From the NCBI GenBank assembly GCA_037039925.1, contig JAXRKP010000337.1, positions 198,501 to 262,500 of the forward strand: a DNA stretch of 64,000 nt. The letters are read 5' to 3'. Under the pieces are notes generated by a model. The model searched no databases, was not told the origin of the DNA, and worked only from the letters and a program-made list of their open reading frames with translations. Both the position numbers and the translations under genes were made by a program. This DNA is from Doris montereyensis. Lineage: Eukaryota > Mollusca > Gastropoda > Nudibranchia > Dorididae. Shown in pieces: positions 33,572 through 46,925 of this stretch (within the stretch, counting starts at the first letter, position 1; each line of letters starts with the position of its first letter).

Positions 33572-33905
33572 TGATATCAAGTTGTATATTTATAGTTGAT
33601 GTCAAATGACATAGCAATGATATAAAATTGTATATTTATAGTTGTCAAATGACATAGCAATGATATCAAGTTGTATATTTATAGTTGATGTCAAATGACA
33701 TAGCAATGATATCAAGTTGTATATTTATAGTTGATGTCAAATGACATAGCAATGATATCAAGTTGTATATTTATAGTTGATGTCAAATGACATAGCAATG
33801 ATATCAAGTTGTATATTTATAGTTGATGTCAAATGACATAGCAATGATATCAAGTTGTATATTTATAGTTGATGTCAAATGACATAGCAATGATATAAAA
33901 TTGCG
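33572..33905. repeat. 46-bp minisatellite, about 7 copies
   Basis: The unit is gatatcaagttgtatattta, tagttgatgtcaaatgacat, agcaat. Each unit has the inverted repeat atgtcaaatgacat. Confidence 0.97.
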
Positions 33906-34186
33906 TATTTATTGTTGCCTGTTATGCAAATACTCAGCTGTCCCCCCCCCCCCACTCCCTCCCCCTCACTTTATTTTCTTATCTTTTAACTGCCAAACCT
34001 GTCTCCCCCCACCCCCCCCCCCCCTCCTCCACCCTCTGTCTTGCTTCACCAAATAAATGAATAAATGCGAAATAACATACGAGGTTGTCTTTTTTCTTCT
34101 CTGCTTGTTTTTGTTTTGGCGTTATGTATTTATAGTTTGATCTTCAGACCTGGTTATCCGTCAGCTGTGCTAAAATCACTTTTTAA

Positions 34187-34790
34187 AATTTGCTTTGGTT
34201 TTACCCACATCCACAACTAAGGTGATCTCAGGGTTTTTGGTAGGATTTTTTAAATTTTGCTCGAACTGCCCTGTAAACAAACGGCCTGGGATCTTTAACG
34301 TGCACAGAATGTTGCGATCTGCACAAGGCACCTCCTTTTTATCGTCCGTCTCCAATGGGACCAACCAAAAGGTAGTGGCTTAGAGCCCCGTCAACTGTTG
34401 AACAATTTTCTTGAGCTTTTCCAGCAAAATCTTTCCCCCAGGTCCAGGTAGGTGGATCAATACCTAATCCCATCGGAGAGGGACGATAAAAAGAAAGGTC
34501 CTGTGTGCAGATCACAACACTGTGCACATTAAATATCCCTTGGCTGTTTACAGGGCAGTCCGGGCAAAATCAAAAATCCTACCATAAACCCTGAGATCAC
34601 CTTCGTTGTGGATGTGGGTAAATCAAATCAAATCAAATCAAACCGATGGGACCAGGTTTCAATCCACCTACCTGGGTTGGGTTTGACCTGAAAATTGTTT
34701 AGAAAATGTTCAATTTCAACCTGTCGGTCCAGAGTTCACAATCTTTTGGTTGAGACGCAGACACCTTACCTCTGAACCATTGTGTCCCAT
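34187..34790. mobile_element. Three SINE family 1 copies in opposing orientation
   Basis: 34187-34362 is a minus-strand 3' half (acccacatccacaactaagg, ctttttatcgtccgtctcc). 34363-34645 is a plus-strand copy (accaaaaggtagtggctta, ggtccaggtaggtggatcaa, gtaaatcaaatcaaatcaaa). 34646-34790 is a minus-strand 5' half ending caatggttcagaggtaaggt on that strand. The first two meet head to head. Confidence 0.8.
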
Positions 34791-34899
34791 CCTCAGATGA
34801 GGTTGTCAGTAAGCCATACAGCAATCACACAAATGCAAATATTTTTACTCTTCCTGTCATAATATGTCGATGGAGATTTACCCTTCTTACCAGCATTGT

Positions 34900-35420
34900 A
34901 ATGTGGCGTTCATGGACAAGTGATAAGGTTGCCAGACTAGGGTTCATGAGGTCTCGGGTTCGAATCCTGACAAAGCCAGGTTCAATGTTATGTTCCTTGG
35001 GAAAGGCACTTAACACGTATTTCCCCATTCGACCAGGTGCAAAATGGGTACAAGCACTAACTTGGGAGTGAAAACCTGCATCAGACTAGTGTTCTGTCCA
35101 GGAGGTGATTATTATCCCTGTTCTGCTTCACGCTATAAAAACTGGGATAAGCTCCGGCTTTGTAGGCTGTAATGGCCTTGAAGGAACTTTTTACTCGCAT
35201 TGTAATCTTGTATTGTGTCTGAATAGATTTTTAACATCGGTGCCAAGCAGTAAGTTAGACTGCTGAACTTGGGATCAGGAGGCCCTGTGTTCGAATCCTG
35301 GCATATCTAGGTCTGACGTTATATGTTCCTTGGGAATGACAGTTAACACATACTTACCTATTTGGATACCAAGGGCCGAGCAGTGGGCAGGTGCTTTTAC
35401 CTGTATGGGACTACACGGTC
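34900..35420 (+). mobile_element. Two SINE family 2 copies in tandem
   Basis: Copy 1 (34905-35205) has caagtgataaggttgccaga, gggttcgaatcctg (canonical B box), gttccttgggaaaggcactt and ggataagctccggctttgta. Copy 2 (35240-35420) has the head gtgttcgaatcctgg and gttccttgggaatgacagtt, and is truncated. A ~75-bp imperfect duplication (caggtgggtcttgg / taggctggtcttag) follows to 35575. Confidence 0.85.
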
Positions 35421-35635
35421 CTGCTCTCAATGAGTCTCCTGCTGTCTTGCAGGTGGGTCTTGGCTGACCAATGACTAGGGGAGTTAACCTCGACAGAAAA
35501 AGCACAACCTGCTGCCTTGTAGGCTGGTCTTAGTGGACCAAATGCTAGAGGAGTCAAACCTGACAGAAAAAACCAAAACAGTCAATCACCTCTAGAATTG
35601 GATAATCACCTGCTTACCCAAGGCAGTATATAACA

Positions 35636-35990
35636 CAGTTTATTGTCCTACTCTCCTCAGTGAAACCTGGACCCTAGACAGTAGGGAATACAGTAGAGTG
35701 CAGGCAGCCGAAATAAAATATCTAAGAAGAGTAGTAGGGAAAACTAAAAGAGACAAAATCAGAAACACAACAATAAATCAAACCAAATAGATTGCATAAA
35801 AACTAAGATAGAAACAAATCAATTGAAATGGTTTGGGCATGTAAACAGAATGAATAACAATAGAATAGCTAAATCAGTATACAGTGCCAAAACTCAAGGT
35901 CAGACCTCATGCTTTCACCGAAGGAAAAGAAACTGTCAGGACAAGGCAACCTGGAGAAAATCATTTCGGGCATACCCATACGGAAGGTAG
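35636..35990 (+). mobile_element. LINE reverse transcriptase C-terminal remnant
   Basis: The frame gives ETWTLDSREYSRVQAAEIKY, LRRVVGKTKRDKIRNTTINQ, then in another frame IKTKIETNQLKWFGHVNRMN, NNRIAKSVYSAKTQ. The E-T-W ... R-D-x-I-R-N ... L-x-W-F-G-H-V-x-R-M order is the usual C-terminal signature of animal non-LTR RT ORFs. Frameshifted and truncated. Confidence 0.85.
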
Positions 35991-36199
35991 GCTAGGAATA
36001 GGATAATCACTCTGATACCCAAATACCAAAATGAAAGATTTTAAGATATCTACAGTTTATTTACCTAGAAAAACAAGATCTCTGAACCTCTTGGTAGTGA
36101 AACCTACTAGACCCAGACAAGACCTTTTCATTTATGGGATTAGCTTTACTACCATATACATTTTACGGTCATCTGTGAATTTAGGATTAACCGAAATAA

Positions 36200-38335
36200 A
36201 ATATTCATTTAAGGTTATATAGAGCTTAGAACTAAAACTAGCAAAAAACAGACAAAATTTAATGGAATACACAACAACTTTACTAGCAAAAAACCAATTT
36301 GAACCTTTTCATTTAATGGTTAAATGAGCTTAAACTAACTTTAAAAAAATCAACAATTTGAACCTGTTCATTTAATGGTTTGGGCATGTAAACATGGAAT
36401 GAATAACAAAAAACAGAATAACTAACTTTACTAGCAAAAAACAGACAATTTGAACCTGTTCAGTTATATAGTGCTTAAAACTAACTTTACTAGCAAAAAA
36501 ACAAACAATTTGAACCTGTTCATTTAATGGTTATATATGAGCTTAGAACTAACTTTAGGCAAAAAACCAAACAATTTGAACCTGTTCATTTAATGGTTAC
36601 ATATGAGCTTAGAAAACTTTCTAGGAAAAGGCAAACAATTTGAACCTGTTCAAATGGTTACATATGAGCTTAGAACTAATCTAGCAAAAAATCAAACAAT
36701 TTGAAGGTAGAATGAACTTAGCAAAACAAACAATTTGAACCTGTTCATTTTAATGGTTATTTACTAGCTGATAAAGAAAGAAAATTTTAAGATCATCTAA
36801 AAAACCAGAAAAACAATTTGAACCTGTTCATTTACATGGTAATATCTAAGTTTAGGACTAACTTTACTAGCAAAAAAAACAGACAATTTGAACCTGTTCA
36901 TTTATGGTTATGGTTAGGATTAACTTTACTAGCAAAAAACAGACAATTTGAACCTGTTCATTTAATGGTTATATATGAGCTTAGAAAAACTCACAACAAT
37001 TTGAACCTGTTCATTTAATGGTTATATATGAGCTTAGAACTAACTTTACTAGCAAAAAACCAAACAATTTGAACCTGTTCATTTAATGGTTATATATGAG
37101 CTTAGAACTAACTTTACTAGCAAAAATCAAACAATTTGAACCTGTTCATTTAATGGTTATATATGAGCTTAGAACTAACTTTACTAGCAAAAAATCAAAC
37201 AATTTGAACCTGTTCATTTAATGGTTATATATGAGCTTAGAACTAACTTTTAGCAAAAAACCAAACAATTTGAACCTGTTCATTTAATGGTTATATATGA
37301 GCTTAGAAAACTTTAAGCAAAAATCAAACAATTTGAACCTGTTCATTTAATGGTTATATATGAGCTTAGAACTAACTTTACTAGCAAAAAATCAAACAAT
37401 TTGAACCTGTTCATTTAATGGTTATATATGAGCTTAGAACTAACTTTACATTTAGCAAAAACCAAGACTCCAAACAATTTGAACCTGTTCATTTTGGTTT
37501 TGACTTAGAACTAACTTTACTAGCAAAAACCAAGACTCCCAACCATTTGTGTTATCTGTGAGTTTAGGACAAACTTTACCCGAACTGTAAACCTGTTTAG
37601 TACATGGTAATCTATGGCTTTAGGACAAACTTTATTGGAAAAAAGCCAAACAATTTGAACATTTTCATTTCATGGTCATATATGTGTTTAGGACTAACTT
37701 TACTACAAAAGCCAATATTCTAAACCTTTTTATGTTAAGGTCATCTATGAGTTTAGGACAAACTTAAGTAGAAAAAAACAGTACTCTAGACCTTTTTAAT
37801 ACTTGATAATCTATGAGTTTAGGACAAACTTTAGTAGAAAAAAAAACAGTACTCTAGACCTTGTTAATACTTGATAATCTCTGAGTTTAGGACAAACTTT
37901 ACTTGTAAAATACGACAATTTCAACCATTTCATTTTAATGGGCACATATTGGTTTAGGATTAATTTTAATACAAAAACCAAGATATGAAACCTTTTATTC
38001 TGCGGTCATCTGTGAGTTTATGAGTAATTTTATTAGACAAAAGTCAAACGATTTGAACGTTTTCATTCAATGGTTAGATATATAAGCTTAGGGTTAACTT
38101 TATTACAAAAACCAAGATCCTAAACTTGTCTATTTTACGGACATCTATGAGTTTACGACAAACATTACTAGAAAAAACCAGAACTCTAAACCTTTTTACA
38201 TGGTTGTATCTGAACGAAGCGCAAATTTTACTAGCAAAAAACCCCCAACGATTTCAACCTTTTCATTTAATGGTCATATTGGAGACCAGGATTAACTTTC
38301 CTACAAAAAATAAAGACTTTGAACTTTTTAAATTA
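36200..38335. repeat. ~68-bp satellite, about 30 copies, decaying at both ends
   Basis: The core unit is gaacctgttcatttaatggt, tatatatgagcttagaacta, actttactagcaaaaaacca, aacaattt. Near-identical units lie at 36960-37480; flanking copies are increasingly diverged, typical of array edges homogenised from the centre. Confidence 0.93.
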
Positions 38336-38340
38336 CCATA

Positions 38341-41300
38341 ATTGTGTCGAGTTTCACTGATGACATGTGTTTGTATGGAGCTTCACTGATGACATGTGAC
38401 TGTATTGAGTTTCACTGATGACATGCGATTGTATGGAGTTTTACTGATGACATGATGGAGTTTTACTGATGATATGATGGAGTTTTACTGAAGGCATGAT
38501 GGAGTTTTACTGATGACATGATGGAGTTTTACTGATGACATGATGGAGTTTTACTGATGACATAATGGAGTTTTACTGATGACATGATGGAGTTTTACTG
38601 ATAACGCAATGGAGTTTTACTGATGACATGATGGAGTTTGACTGATGACATGATGGAGTTTGACTGATGACATGATGGAGTTTACTGATGACATGATGGA
38701 GTTTTACTGATGACATGATGGAGTTTTATGATGAAATGATGGCATTTTACTGATGGCATGATGGAGTTTTACTGATGGCATGATGGAGTTTTACTGATGA
38801 CATGTGATTGTATAGAGGTTCACTAATGACATATGATTGTATGGAGTATCACTGATACCATGTGATTGTACGGAGTTTGACTGGTGACATGTGATTCCAT
38901 GGAGTTTCATTGATGACATGTGATTGTATGGACGTTCACTGATATCATGTGGTTGTATGGAGTTTTACGATGACATGTGATTGTATGGAGTTTCATTGAT
39001 GACATGTGTTTGTATTGAAATTCAACTGAGGACAGGTGATAGTATGGAGTTTCACTGATGACATGTGATTATATGGAGTTCCAACTGAGGACAGGTGATA
39101 GTATGGAGTTTTACAAGTGACATGGGATTGTATGGAGTTTTACTGATGACATGTGATTGTATGGAGTTTCAGTGCTGACATGTGATTATATGGAATTTTA
39201 TTGGTGACATGTGAGTGGTTGTATGGAGTTTTACTGGTGATATGTGATTGTATGGAGTTTCACTGATGCCATGTGTTTGTAGAGAGTTTAACTGATGACA
39301 TGTGATTGTATGGACGTTCACTGATAACATGTGGTTGTATGGATTTTTACTGATGACATGTGATTGTATGGAGTTTCATTGATGACATGTGTTTGTATTG
39401 AAATTGAACTGAGGACAGGTGATAGTATGGAGTTTCACTGATGACATGCGATTATATGGAGTTTCACTGATGACATGTGATTATATGGAGTTTCACTGAT
39501 GACATGTGATTGTATGAAGTTTTACTGGTGACATGTGATTGTATGAAGTTTTACCGATGACATGTGATTGTATGGAGTTTCACTGATGACATGTGATTGT
39601 TTAAAGTTTCACTGATGACATGTGATTTATGAAGTTTCACTAATGACATGATTGATTGGAGTTTTACTGGTGACATGTGATTGCACGGGTGTGAATAATG
39701 TCATGTGTTTATATGGAGATTCAGTGATGACATATAATTGTATGGAGTTTTATTGATGTCATTTGATTTTGTGGAGTTTCACTGATGACATGTGATTATG
39801 GATGCAGTTTTACTGATGTCATGTAATTATGTGGTTTTACTGAGGGCATGTGATTGTATGGAGTTTTACTAATGACATATGATTGTATGGAGTTTCATTG
39901 ATGACATGTTATTGTATGAAGTTTCACTGATGACATGTGTTTGTAGAGAGTTTAACTGATGACATGTGATTTATGGACGTTCACTGATAACATGTGGTTG
40001 TATGGATTTTTACGATGACATGTGATTTATGGAGTTTCATTGATGACATGTGTTTGTATTGAAATTGAACTGAGGACAGGTGATAGTATGGAGTTTCACT
40101 GATGACATGCGATTATATGGAGTTTCACTGATGACATGTGATTATATGGAGTTTCACTGATGACATGTGATTGTATGAAGTTTTACTGGTGACATGTGAT
40201 TGTATGAAGTTTTACCGATGACATGTGATTGTATGGAGTTTCACTGATGACATGTGATTGTTTAAAAGTTTCACTGATGACATGTGATTTATGAAGTTTC
40301 ACTAATGACATGTGATTGTATGGAGTTTTACTGGTGACATGTGATTGCATGGAGTTGAATAATGTCATGTGTTTATTGGAGATTCAGTGATGACATATAA
40401 TTGTATGGAGTTTTATTGATGTCATTTGATTTTGTGGAGTTTCACTGATGACATGTGATACTATGGATGCAGTTTTACTGATGTCATGTAATTATGTGGT
40501 TTTACTGAGGGCATGTGATTGTATGGAGTTTTACTAATGACATATGATTGTATGGAGTTTCATTGATGACATGTTATTGTATGAAGTTTCACTGATGACA
40601 TGTGATTCTATGGTTTCACTGATGACATGTGTTTTTTATATAGTTTTACTGATGCCATGTGATTGTATGCAGTATCATTGATGTCATGTGATTTTCTGGA
40701 GTCTTACTCAGGACATGTGATTGTATGGAGTTTCATTGATGTCATGTGATTTTCTGGACTTTTACTGATGACATGTCATTGTGTGGGTTTTTACTGATGA
40801 AATGTCATTGTGTGGAGTTTTACTGATGACATGTGATTGTGTGGAGTTTTATTGATGACATGTGATTGTGTGGACTTTTACTGATGACATGTGATTGTGT
40901 GGAGTTTTACTGATGACATGTCATTGTGTGGTTTTACTGATGACATGTCATTGTGTGGGTTTTTACTGATGACATGTGATTGTGTGGAGTTTTACTGATG
41001 ACATGTGATTGTGTGGAGTTTTACTGATGACATGTGATTGTGTGGAGTTTTACTGATGACATATGATTGTGTGGGTTTTACTGATGACATGTGATTGTGT
41101 GGAGTTTTACTGATGACGTGATTGTGTGGAGTTTTACTGATGACGTGATTGTGTGGAGTTTTACTGATGACATGTGATTGTGTGGAGTTTTACTGATGAC
41201 ATGTGATTGTGTGGAGTTTTACTGATGACGTGATTGTGTGGAGTTTTACTGATGACGTGATGTTTTACTCGTGATTTGTGGGTTTTTACTGATGACGTGA

Positions 41301-41365
41301 TTGTGTGGGTTTTTACTGATGACATGTCATTGTATGGGTTTTTACTGATGACATGTCATTGTGTG
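38341..41365. repeat. ~22/29-bp satellite, more than 100 copies
   Basis: The longer unit is gagttttactgatgacatgt, gattgtatg; a shorter form without tgattgta makes up 38430-38800. It abuts the 68-bp satellite without a gap. Confidence 0.97.
39281..40610. repeat. 664-bp higher-order duplication within the satellite
   Basis: 39281-39944 recurs at 39945-40608 in the same order: agagagtttaactgatgaca, ggacgttcactgataacatg, gaaattgaactgaggacagg, ggagattcagtgatgacata and cagttttactgatgtcatgt. Differences are a handful of one- or two-base changes, far fewer than between monomers. Confidence 0.9.
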
Positions 41366-41369
41366 TGTA

Positions 41370-43020
41370 ACATTGTGTTCTCTTATCTTGTTCACAATTC
41401 CAGTCAAAGAAGAAACAGGCTTGAAAAAGAGTGCCCGCTTGAATTTGTGTGTATGTGTGTGTTTGTTACTGTACTGACATTTTAATTTTATTTCGAGTTT
41501 AAATTTGGAATCTTGCACATGTGAGTGAATGTTTGGGACTAAGCCGATATTTCAAATTAACTTAATTTTTAAAATATCATATTTTAGATGTAACAAAACA
41601 TAAACACATACATACTTGCAAATAGAAAAAATCTTTGGAACATTGATGTGAAAGTATAAACTTTATTTACATTTTATTATACATAGCTTTGGAAAGAAAC
41701 AGACAACAGACAAAATGAGTGAGAGACAAGTCGTAAGTGGTGAGAGGGTCTGCATGGCGCAGAGAAAAGGCCCATAACTGGCGCAGAGAAAAGGCCCATA
41801 ACTGGCGCAGAAAAAAAGGCCCATAACTGGCGCAGAGAAAAGATAATAATAATAATAATATACTATTTTTATATTTCCAAGTGTAAAAATTAAAAAAAAT
41901 AATTTCAGACACTTAGAATTGGCCAGAATCACAAGTGTTATGATAATGGATATAACAATTATAATAACAAGACATGTGACAACATTTGCTGCTGCTCAAG
42001 GCTGTGAGTGGCAGACAATGCCAACTGCTGCGATTCCAGACAGAATAACAAACAAAAGCGGACGACAGGCGCAATATAATATAATACAATGTAATGCCAA
42101 AATAATATTGATAAAAAAAGGAGATACATTTTTATTTCAGTCGCAAGGCAAAATGCTGGAATAAATATTCGTCAAATGATGAAACCCTGTTGTCATGTGT
42201 TGTGATAGCTTAAGGAAAAGTCAAATTTTTATGGGGAGGATATTGGTTATGCTCACATTCACTCATGCGACAGACATAATTCAAACAACAGACATAATTC
42301 AAACAACAGACATAATTCAAACAGCAGACATAATTCAAACAACAGACATTTATAAATTCAAACGTTGTCTGCTTCTGTAACAAATATAGTTCTTCCGTCC
42401 AGATGTGACGACGAAATAAATTTTTCTTTTTTCATTCCTGTGAATCCGTGAATTCATGATATTTAAAATCGTCCTTCTGTCAATGCATTCAGTGAATAAA
42501 ATTGTCTTAGAAGAAGACAGAGGGGAAAAAAAGTTTCATTCAGTTAAATTTTCTTGTCACTGTCTACAAAATATATATTATAATATAAAACAATAATAGC
42601 AAGCCGTTAAAAAGACTGAAATAATATTACCTCAACCATCGCAGACATACATCTCATAGATTTGACCATTGACAAACTTCCCACGTATTACACAAGAGAA
42701 CAAAAAACCCCATAACGCTTACTGTTCATCAATCATGATGTGTGTTACTTTTGAATCATGCGTCACAAATGTTTATTTTTCATTGACAATCATTTGATCT
42801 GATACCACACAAACACTCATCACTTGGATGTAAACATTTCAACATACATACAGTCAGACGCACGTATCAACTTTGGATATAAGGGTATAAATAATTTTGT
42901 TCATGAAATAATTCCAATAAACATCATTTGTGAAATATTTCAAACTACTAAAACTTTGAGTTTACATTTTAAATTTGTGTACAAGTCATGCAGATTCAAG
43001 AAGATAGAACACACAAGACA
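41370..43020. other. Unassigned stretch with two small arrays
   Basis: 41755-41838 holds about four copies of ggcgcagagaaaaggcccat + aact. 42270-42347 holds about four copies of gacataattcaaacaaca. The rest is AT-rich with no supported exon. A short tcaaagaagaaacaggcttg frame after aattccag (41403) is too small to call. Confidence 0.6.
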
Positions 43021-43027
43021 AAAAGTA

Positions 43028-43032
43028 AAAAA

Positions 43033-43068
<36 letters not shown>

Positions 43069-43090
43069 AAAAAAAAGAAAGAAAGAAAGT
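43028..43090. repeat. (AAAG)n microsatellite
   Basis: About 14 tetranucleotide units with one AAAA interruption. Confidence 0.95.
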
Positions 43091-43469
43091 GAGATATTCC
43101 ATAAAGAGAATGCTGACACTGGACAGGAGTCACACTGTGAAACTGTCTTACAAGAAAATTCATGTCTCTCCTTCCAAATTTCTTGTCAGATTTCTCTTAG
43201 TCTTACTCTTTTAAAACAAAGAAAAAAATCGTATTACACAATACGTTTAAAAGCTTCTCTCTTTCTCATATGTCTCTCTTTGCAGGGTTGAAATTATGAG
43301 GGTGCAACCCCTACTAATCATAGCTTAGTTAATGAAATAAATCTTTAAACCCATGAAGTGATGAGGGTCAAACTAATTTATTGTGGAAGGAAAAAAAAAA
43401 TTAAATTTCCATTTGCATTGAAACCAGACAGGCTGCGAGAGCGTTGACACAATTGTCGTACGATAAAAC

Positions 43470-43680
43470 TATCATAGCTGTCATTCAATATAAATGTCAT
43501 TCAACATAGCTGTCATTCGCCACGACTATCATTCGACATAGCTGTCATTCGACATAAATTGTCATTCGACATAGCTGTCATTTGACACAAATGTAATTCG
43601 ACATAGCTGCTGTTCGACACAACTGTCATTTGACATAAATGTCATTCGACACAACTGTCATGAGACACAGCTCTCATACA
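43470..43680. repeat. ~17-bp degenerate repeat, about 12 copies
   Basis: Units of the form agctgtcattcgacata, with variants atgtcattcgacac and actgtcatttgacata. Confidence 0.9.
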
Positions 43681-44082
43681 CGAAAAAAAACCATGAAGGC
43701 ACTTGGGCTCAAATCAAACTTACTGTGCATTAAAAACACAAAAGACGGAGTTTTAAAAAGGCCGTCGCTATTTGTATTTATTGTTCAAAGCAAAGTCAAG
43801 CTGGAAGCAAGATGTACCTTTCTGTCAGCCTATGCAGGAAACAGAATTTTAGTCGTGACGTCAATTTCAGGGGCAGCACGACACACCACCAGAAATAGAA
43901 TTGTTGAATAATTGCCTTAACGTTGGACAGACAGATAAAAAATGCCAACAACGTGTAAAGATCGAAAATTGTTTTTTGATATGATAAATTAAGACCAAAT
44001 CTTGATTCAATGCCAACAAGTGAAAACAGCCATACACGACACATCTGCCATGACTTGTTTGTTTGTTTGTCTGTTTGTTTAA

Positions 44083-44190
44083 TTGAAATTTACCCCGTCC
44101 ACCATTGTGGTGATCTCAGGGTGAATTAAGAGCAAGTAGCAAGAAAAAAAGAGAAGTGAAAGAATAAAAGGAAAGAAGTAGGACCTAGCA
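44083..44190 (+). mobile_element. SINE-like family 3
   Basis: accattgtggtgatctcagg, gtgaattaagagcaagtagc, then aaaggaaagaagtaggacct. The next array starts where this repeat ends. Confidence 0.7.
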
Positions 44191-44505
44191 CCCACCCACC
44201 CACTCTCATTCAGACGCGACAAATGCATGGAAGATGAAACGGAGGTGGGAAATTGATAACAAGAACATTCTCACCCACCCACTCTCATTCAGACGCGACA
44301 AATGCATGGAAGATGAAACGGAGGTCGGAAATTGATAACAAGAACATTCTCACCCACCCATTCTCACTCAGACGTGACAAATGCATGGAAGATGAAACGG
44401 AGGTCGGAAATTGATAACAAGAACATTCTCACCCACCCACTCTCATTCAGACACGACAAATGCATGGAAGATGAAACGGAGGTCGGAAATTGATAACAAG
44501 AACAT
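44190..44505. repeat. 79-bp minisatellite, 4 copies
   Basis: The unit begins cacccacccactctcattca, gacgcgacaaatgcatggaa, gatgaaacggaggtcggaaa, ttgataacaagaacattct. Copies are almost identical. Confidence 0.97.
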
Positions 44506-44689
44506 TCTTGGAACATTTCTTTGAAACACGTCTTTCTCACTTTTTATATATATATGTATATATACGTATGATAAATAAATATATCTGTATTATGTGTAGT
44601 ATCACGTATTTGTACAACACTATCAATTACATACATATAGGGAAGATCTTTAGCATCTGTACAAGTAACACACCTATGATACAAAATGG

Positions 44690-44800
44690 ACGCCCCAGAA
44701 AAAAAATAGGAAAACTTTTCAACCATCGGCAGGGCTCGAACCCACTACCTTTTCGTTGAGAGGCCGACACCTTGCTTCCGGACTACCGAGTCCCCAAAAA
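44690..44800 (-). mobile_element. SINE family 1 head, reverse
   Basis: Minus strand: tccggaagcaaggtgtcggc, ctctcaacgaaaaggtagtg, ggttcgagccctgcc. This is the tRNA-related head with A- and B-box-like parts, followed by a short body stub. Confidence 0.7.
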
Positions 44801-44914
44801 TATAACCATCTTGAAACAAAAGAGGAGTGAAAGGAAAGAAGCAGGATCTACCAGCATCCCCACCGCCAACCGCCTATCCCAAGCGAGTGAAGCTACACAT
44901 GGATTAATAGTCTG

Positions 44915-45290
44915 CTGCATCCCACAAGCCAATAATTTCGTTGGCTTTGAGCCATTCACTTGTCTCTCTTAGCAAGCTGTTTTATTTGCATACCACAAAC
45001 CCATAATTTCATTGGCTTTGAGCCATTCACTTGTCTCTCTCGTAGCAAGCTGTTTTATTTTCATCCCATGAACCAATAATTTCATTGGCTTTGAGCCATT
45101 TACTTGTCTCTCTCGTAGCAAGCTGTTTTATTTTCATCCCACAAACCCATAATTTCATTGGCTTTGAGCCATTCACTTGTCTCTTCTTAGCAAGCTGTTT
45201 TATTCAAGGTCGCACTAAACCCATAATTTCATTGGCTTTGAGCCATTCACTTGTCTCTCTCTTAGCAAGCTGTTTTATTCAAGGTCGCAC
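44915..45290. repeat. 73-bp minisatellite, about 5 copies
   Basis: The unit is agcaagctgttttattttca, tcccacaaacccataatttc, attggctttgagccattcac, ttgtctctctcgt. The last two copies have caaggtcgcacta in place of tttcatcccaca. Confidence 0.96.
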
Positions 45291-45594
45291 TAAACCCTAT
45301 AGATATACACAGCTACACGATAAACACAGTGAACGAACAATCCTGAAAATGCCCTTCTTCACTGTCTAAAACCAGGTACTCATTAACACTTGAACCAATT
45401 GAGAGAGGAAAGCAGAAATAGCATTTTATTTAGTTTCTGGAAATATATCATGGCCAAAATCAAACGACAAATCCCTTTAAGGGTTTTTTGAAAATTTGTG
45501 TTTTTGTTTTGTTCTGGATCTTTTAGTTGCTTTTTGTTGTTGTTTTGTTTTAAAAAAACAAACTCAAAACAACCCAAACCACCTAAGTAATAAA

Positions 45595-45725
45595 AAACAA
45601 CTCTCTAAAAACAATAAAAATAACTTGACACATTTCACAGACTTCACACGTAACAACAGAGAAACACAATAAAAATAACTTGAAACATTTCACAGACTTC
45701 ACACGTAACAACAGAGAGACACAAA
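45595..45725. repeat. 57-bp unit, 2 copies
   Basis: aataaaaataacttgacaca / gaaaca, then tttcacagacttcacacgta, acaacagaga, repeated once. Confidence 0.93.
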
Positions 45726-46159
45726 AAACCCCCCCAAAAATCCGAAAAAACTATAAAGGTGAATTATGAATCAAACAAAAACTTGCATGTAAAAAAACCC
45801 AATTGTTTCAAACGATTCTCTCCCTTGACAATGTGGACAAGCCACAGCAGACCCTGATCTCAAATTCACACACGTTAAGTCCCATTGACACACACACACA
45901 CACACATTAAGTCACATGAACACACACATTGATTGACACACATTTTAATCTCTCAAAGTCTACTTGAATGACTGTCACACTCTCATCACATTTAACAGTA
46001 ACGTAAGTACGTACCTTATCACGCACTGCCAAATTAGCATAATGTGTATAACAAAAATAATATACTATACTTTGGAAAACATTTGAATGAGTTTGTATAC
46101 AGTGGCTGATAGTGAACATGATGTCATGTGCTGGAAGGCAATCACATTGTGAGAAACGG

Positions 46160-46161
<2 letters not shown>

Positions 46162-46229
<68 letters not shown>

Positions 46230-46253
46230 TAATAATATAACAATAATAATAAC

Positions 46254-46284
<31 letters not shown>

Positions 46285-46510
46285 TGACAATAATAATGAT
46301 AATAATAATAAAATATAACAATAAAAATGATAATATAATACAAAAATTATAATTTAAAAAAATAATAATAATCATAATCATAATAATATTAATAAAAAAA
46401 AAATCATAATAATAATATAACAATAATAAGAATAACAATAAAAATCAAAATCATATTATTAGGACAATAATAATGATGATGAAAATGATGATAATAATAA
46501 TACTAATACT
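46162..46510. repeat. (AAT)n microsatellite with interruptions
   Basis: Long AAT run, perfect at 46162-46228, mixed with aac, aag and gat units further right. Confidence 0.97.
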
Positions 46511-46925
46511 AATAATAACATAGGTAAAGGGAGACCTTTACTTGCTTTGTGTATAGAATAAGCAGCTCAGGTAATATCTTTAACAAGTGCATCTATTGTC
46601 AACTTATAACCAAATACAATATGAGTCATGAGAGATGTGGAACCTTTGAAGAGTTCCACCTTTTTTCGTAGAAGCGTAAATCAGTAAAAGCAACATGTTA
46701 TTTTCTTTAAAATTGGAGAAAGCATATATATGTCACTTTTTGCAATTATAAAGAATTCTTTAAAAATTAAGCGGGGACAAAACAAAATATTGCTCTTTTC
46801 TTGAAATATTACTCAAACTCAACAGTGAAATACAATGTTTTAGATTTTCAAAGGATGCGAGTAAGTAACAAATATTATTAAGCGATAGTTTAAATGGAAG
46901 AAAATCTTTAAAGCTTTTGGTGAAC
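46511..46925. other. Unassigned AT-rich stretch
   Basis: No array, exon or known transposon recognised. Confidence 0.5.

Noticed and set aside
34958..34975. tRNA gene suggested by a B box (ggttcgaatcc)
   Set aside because: Flanking body is shared with other copies, and no cloverleaf is evident; it is the head of a tRNA-derived SINE.
41395..41425. Terminal exon tcaaagaagaaacaggcttg after aattccag
   Set aside because: Only six codons, no partner exon and no clear poly(A) signal; cannot be distinguished from chance.
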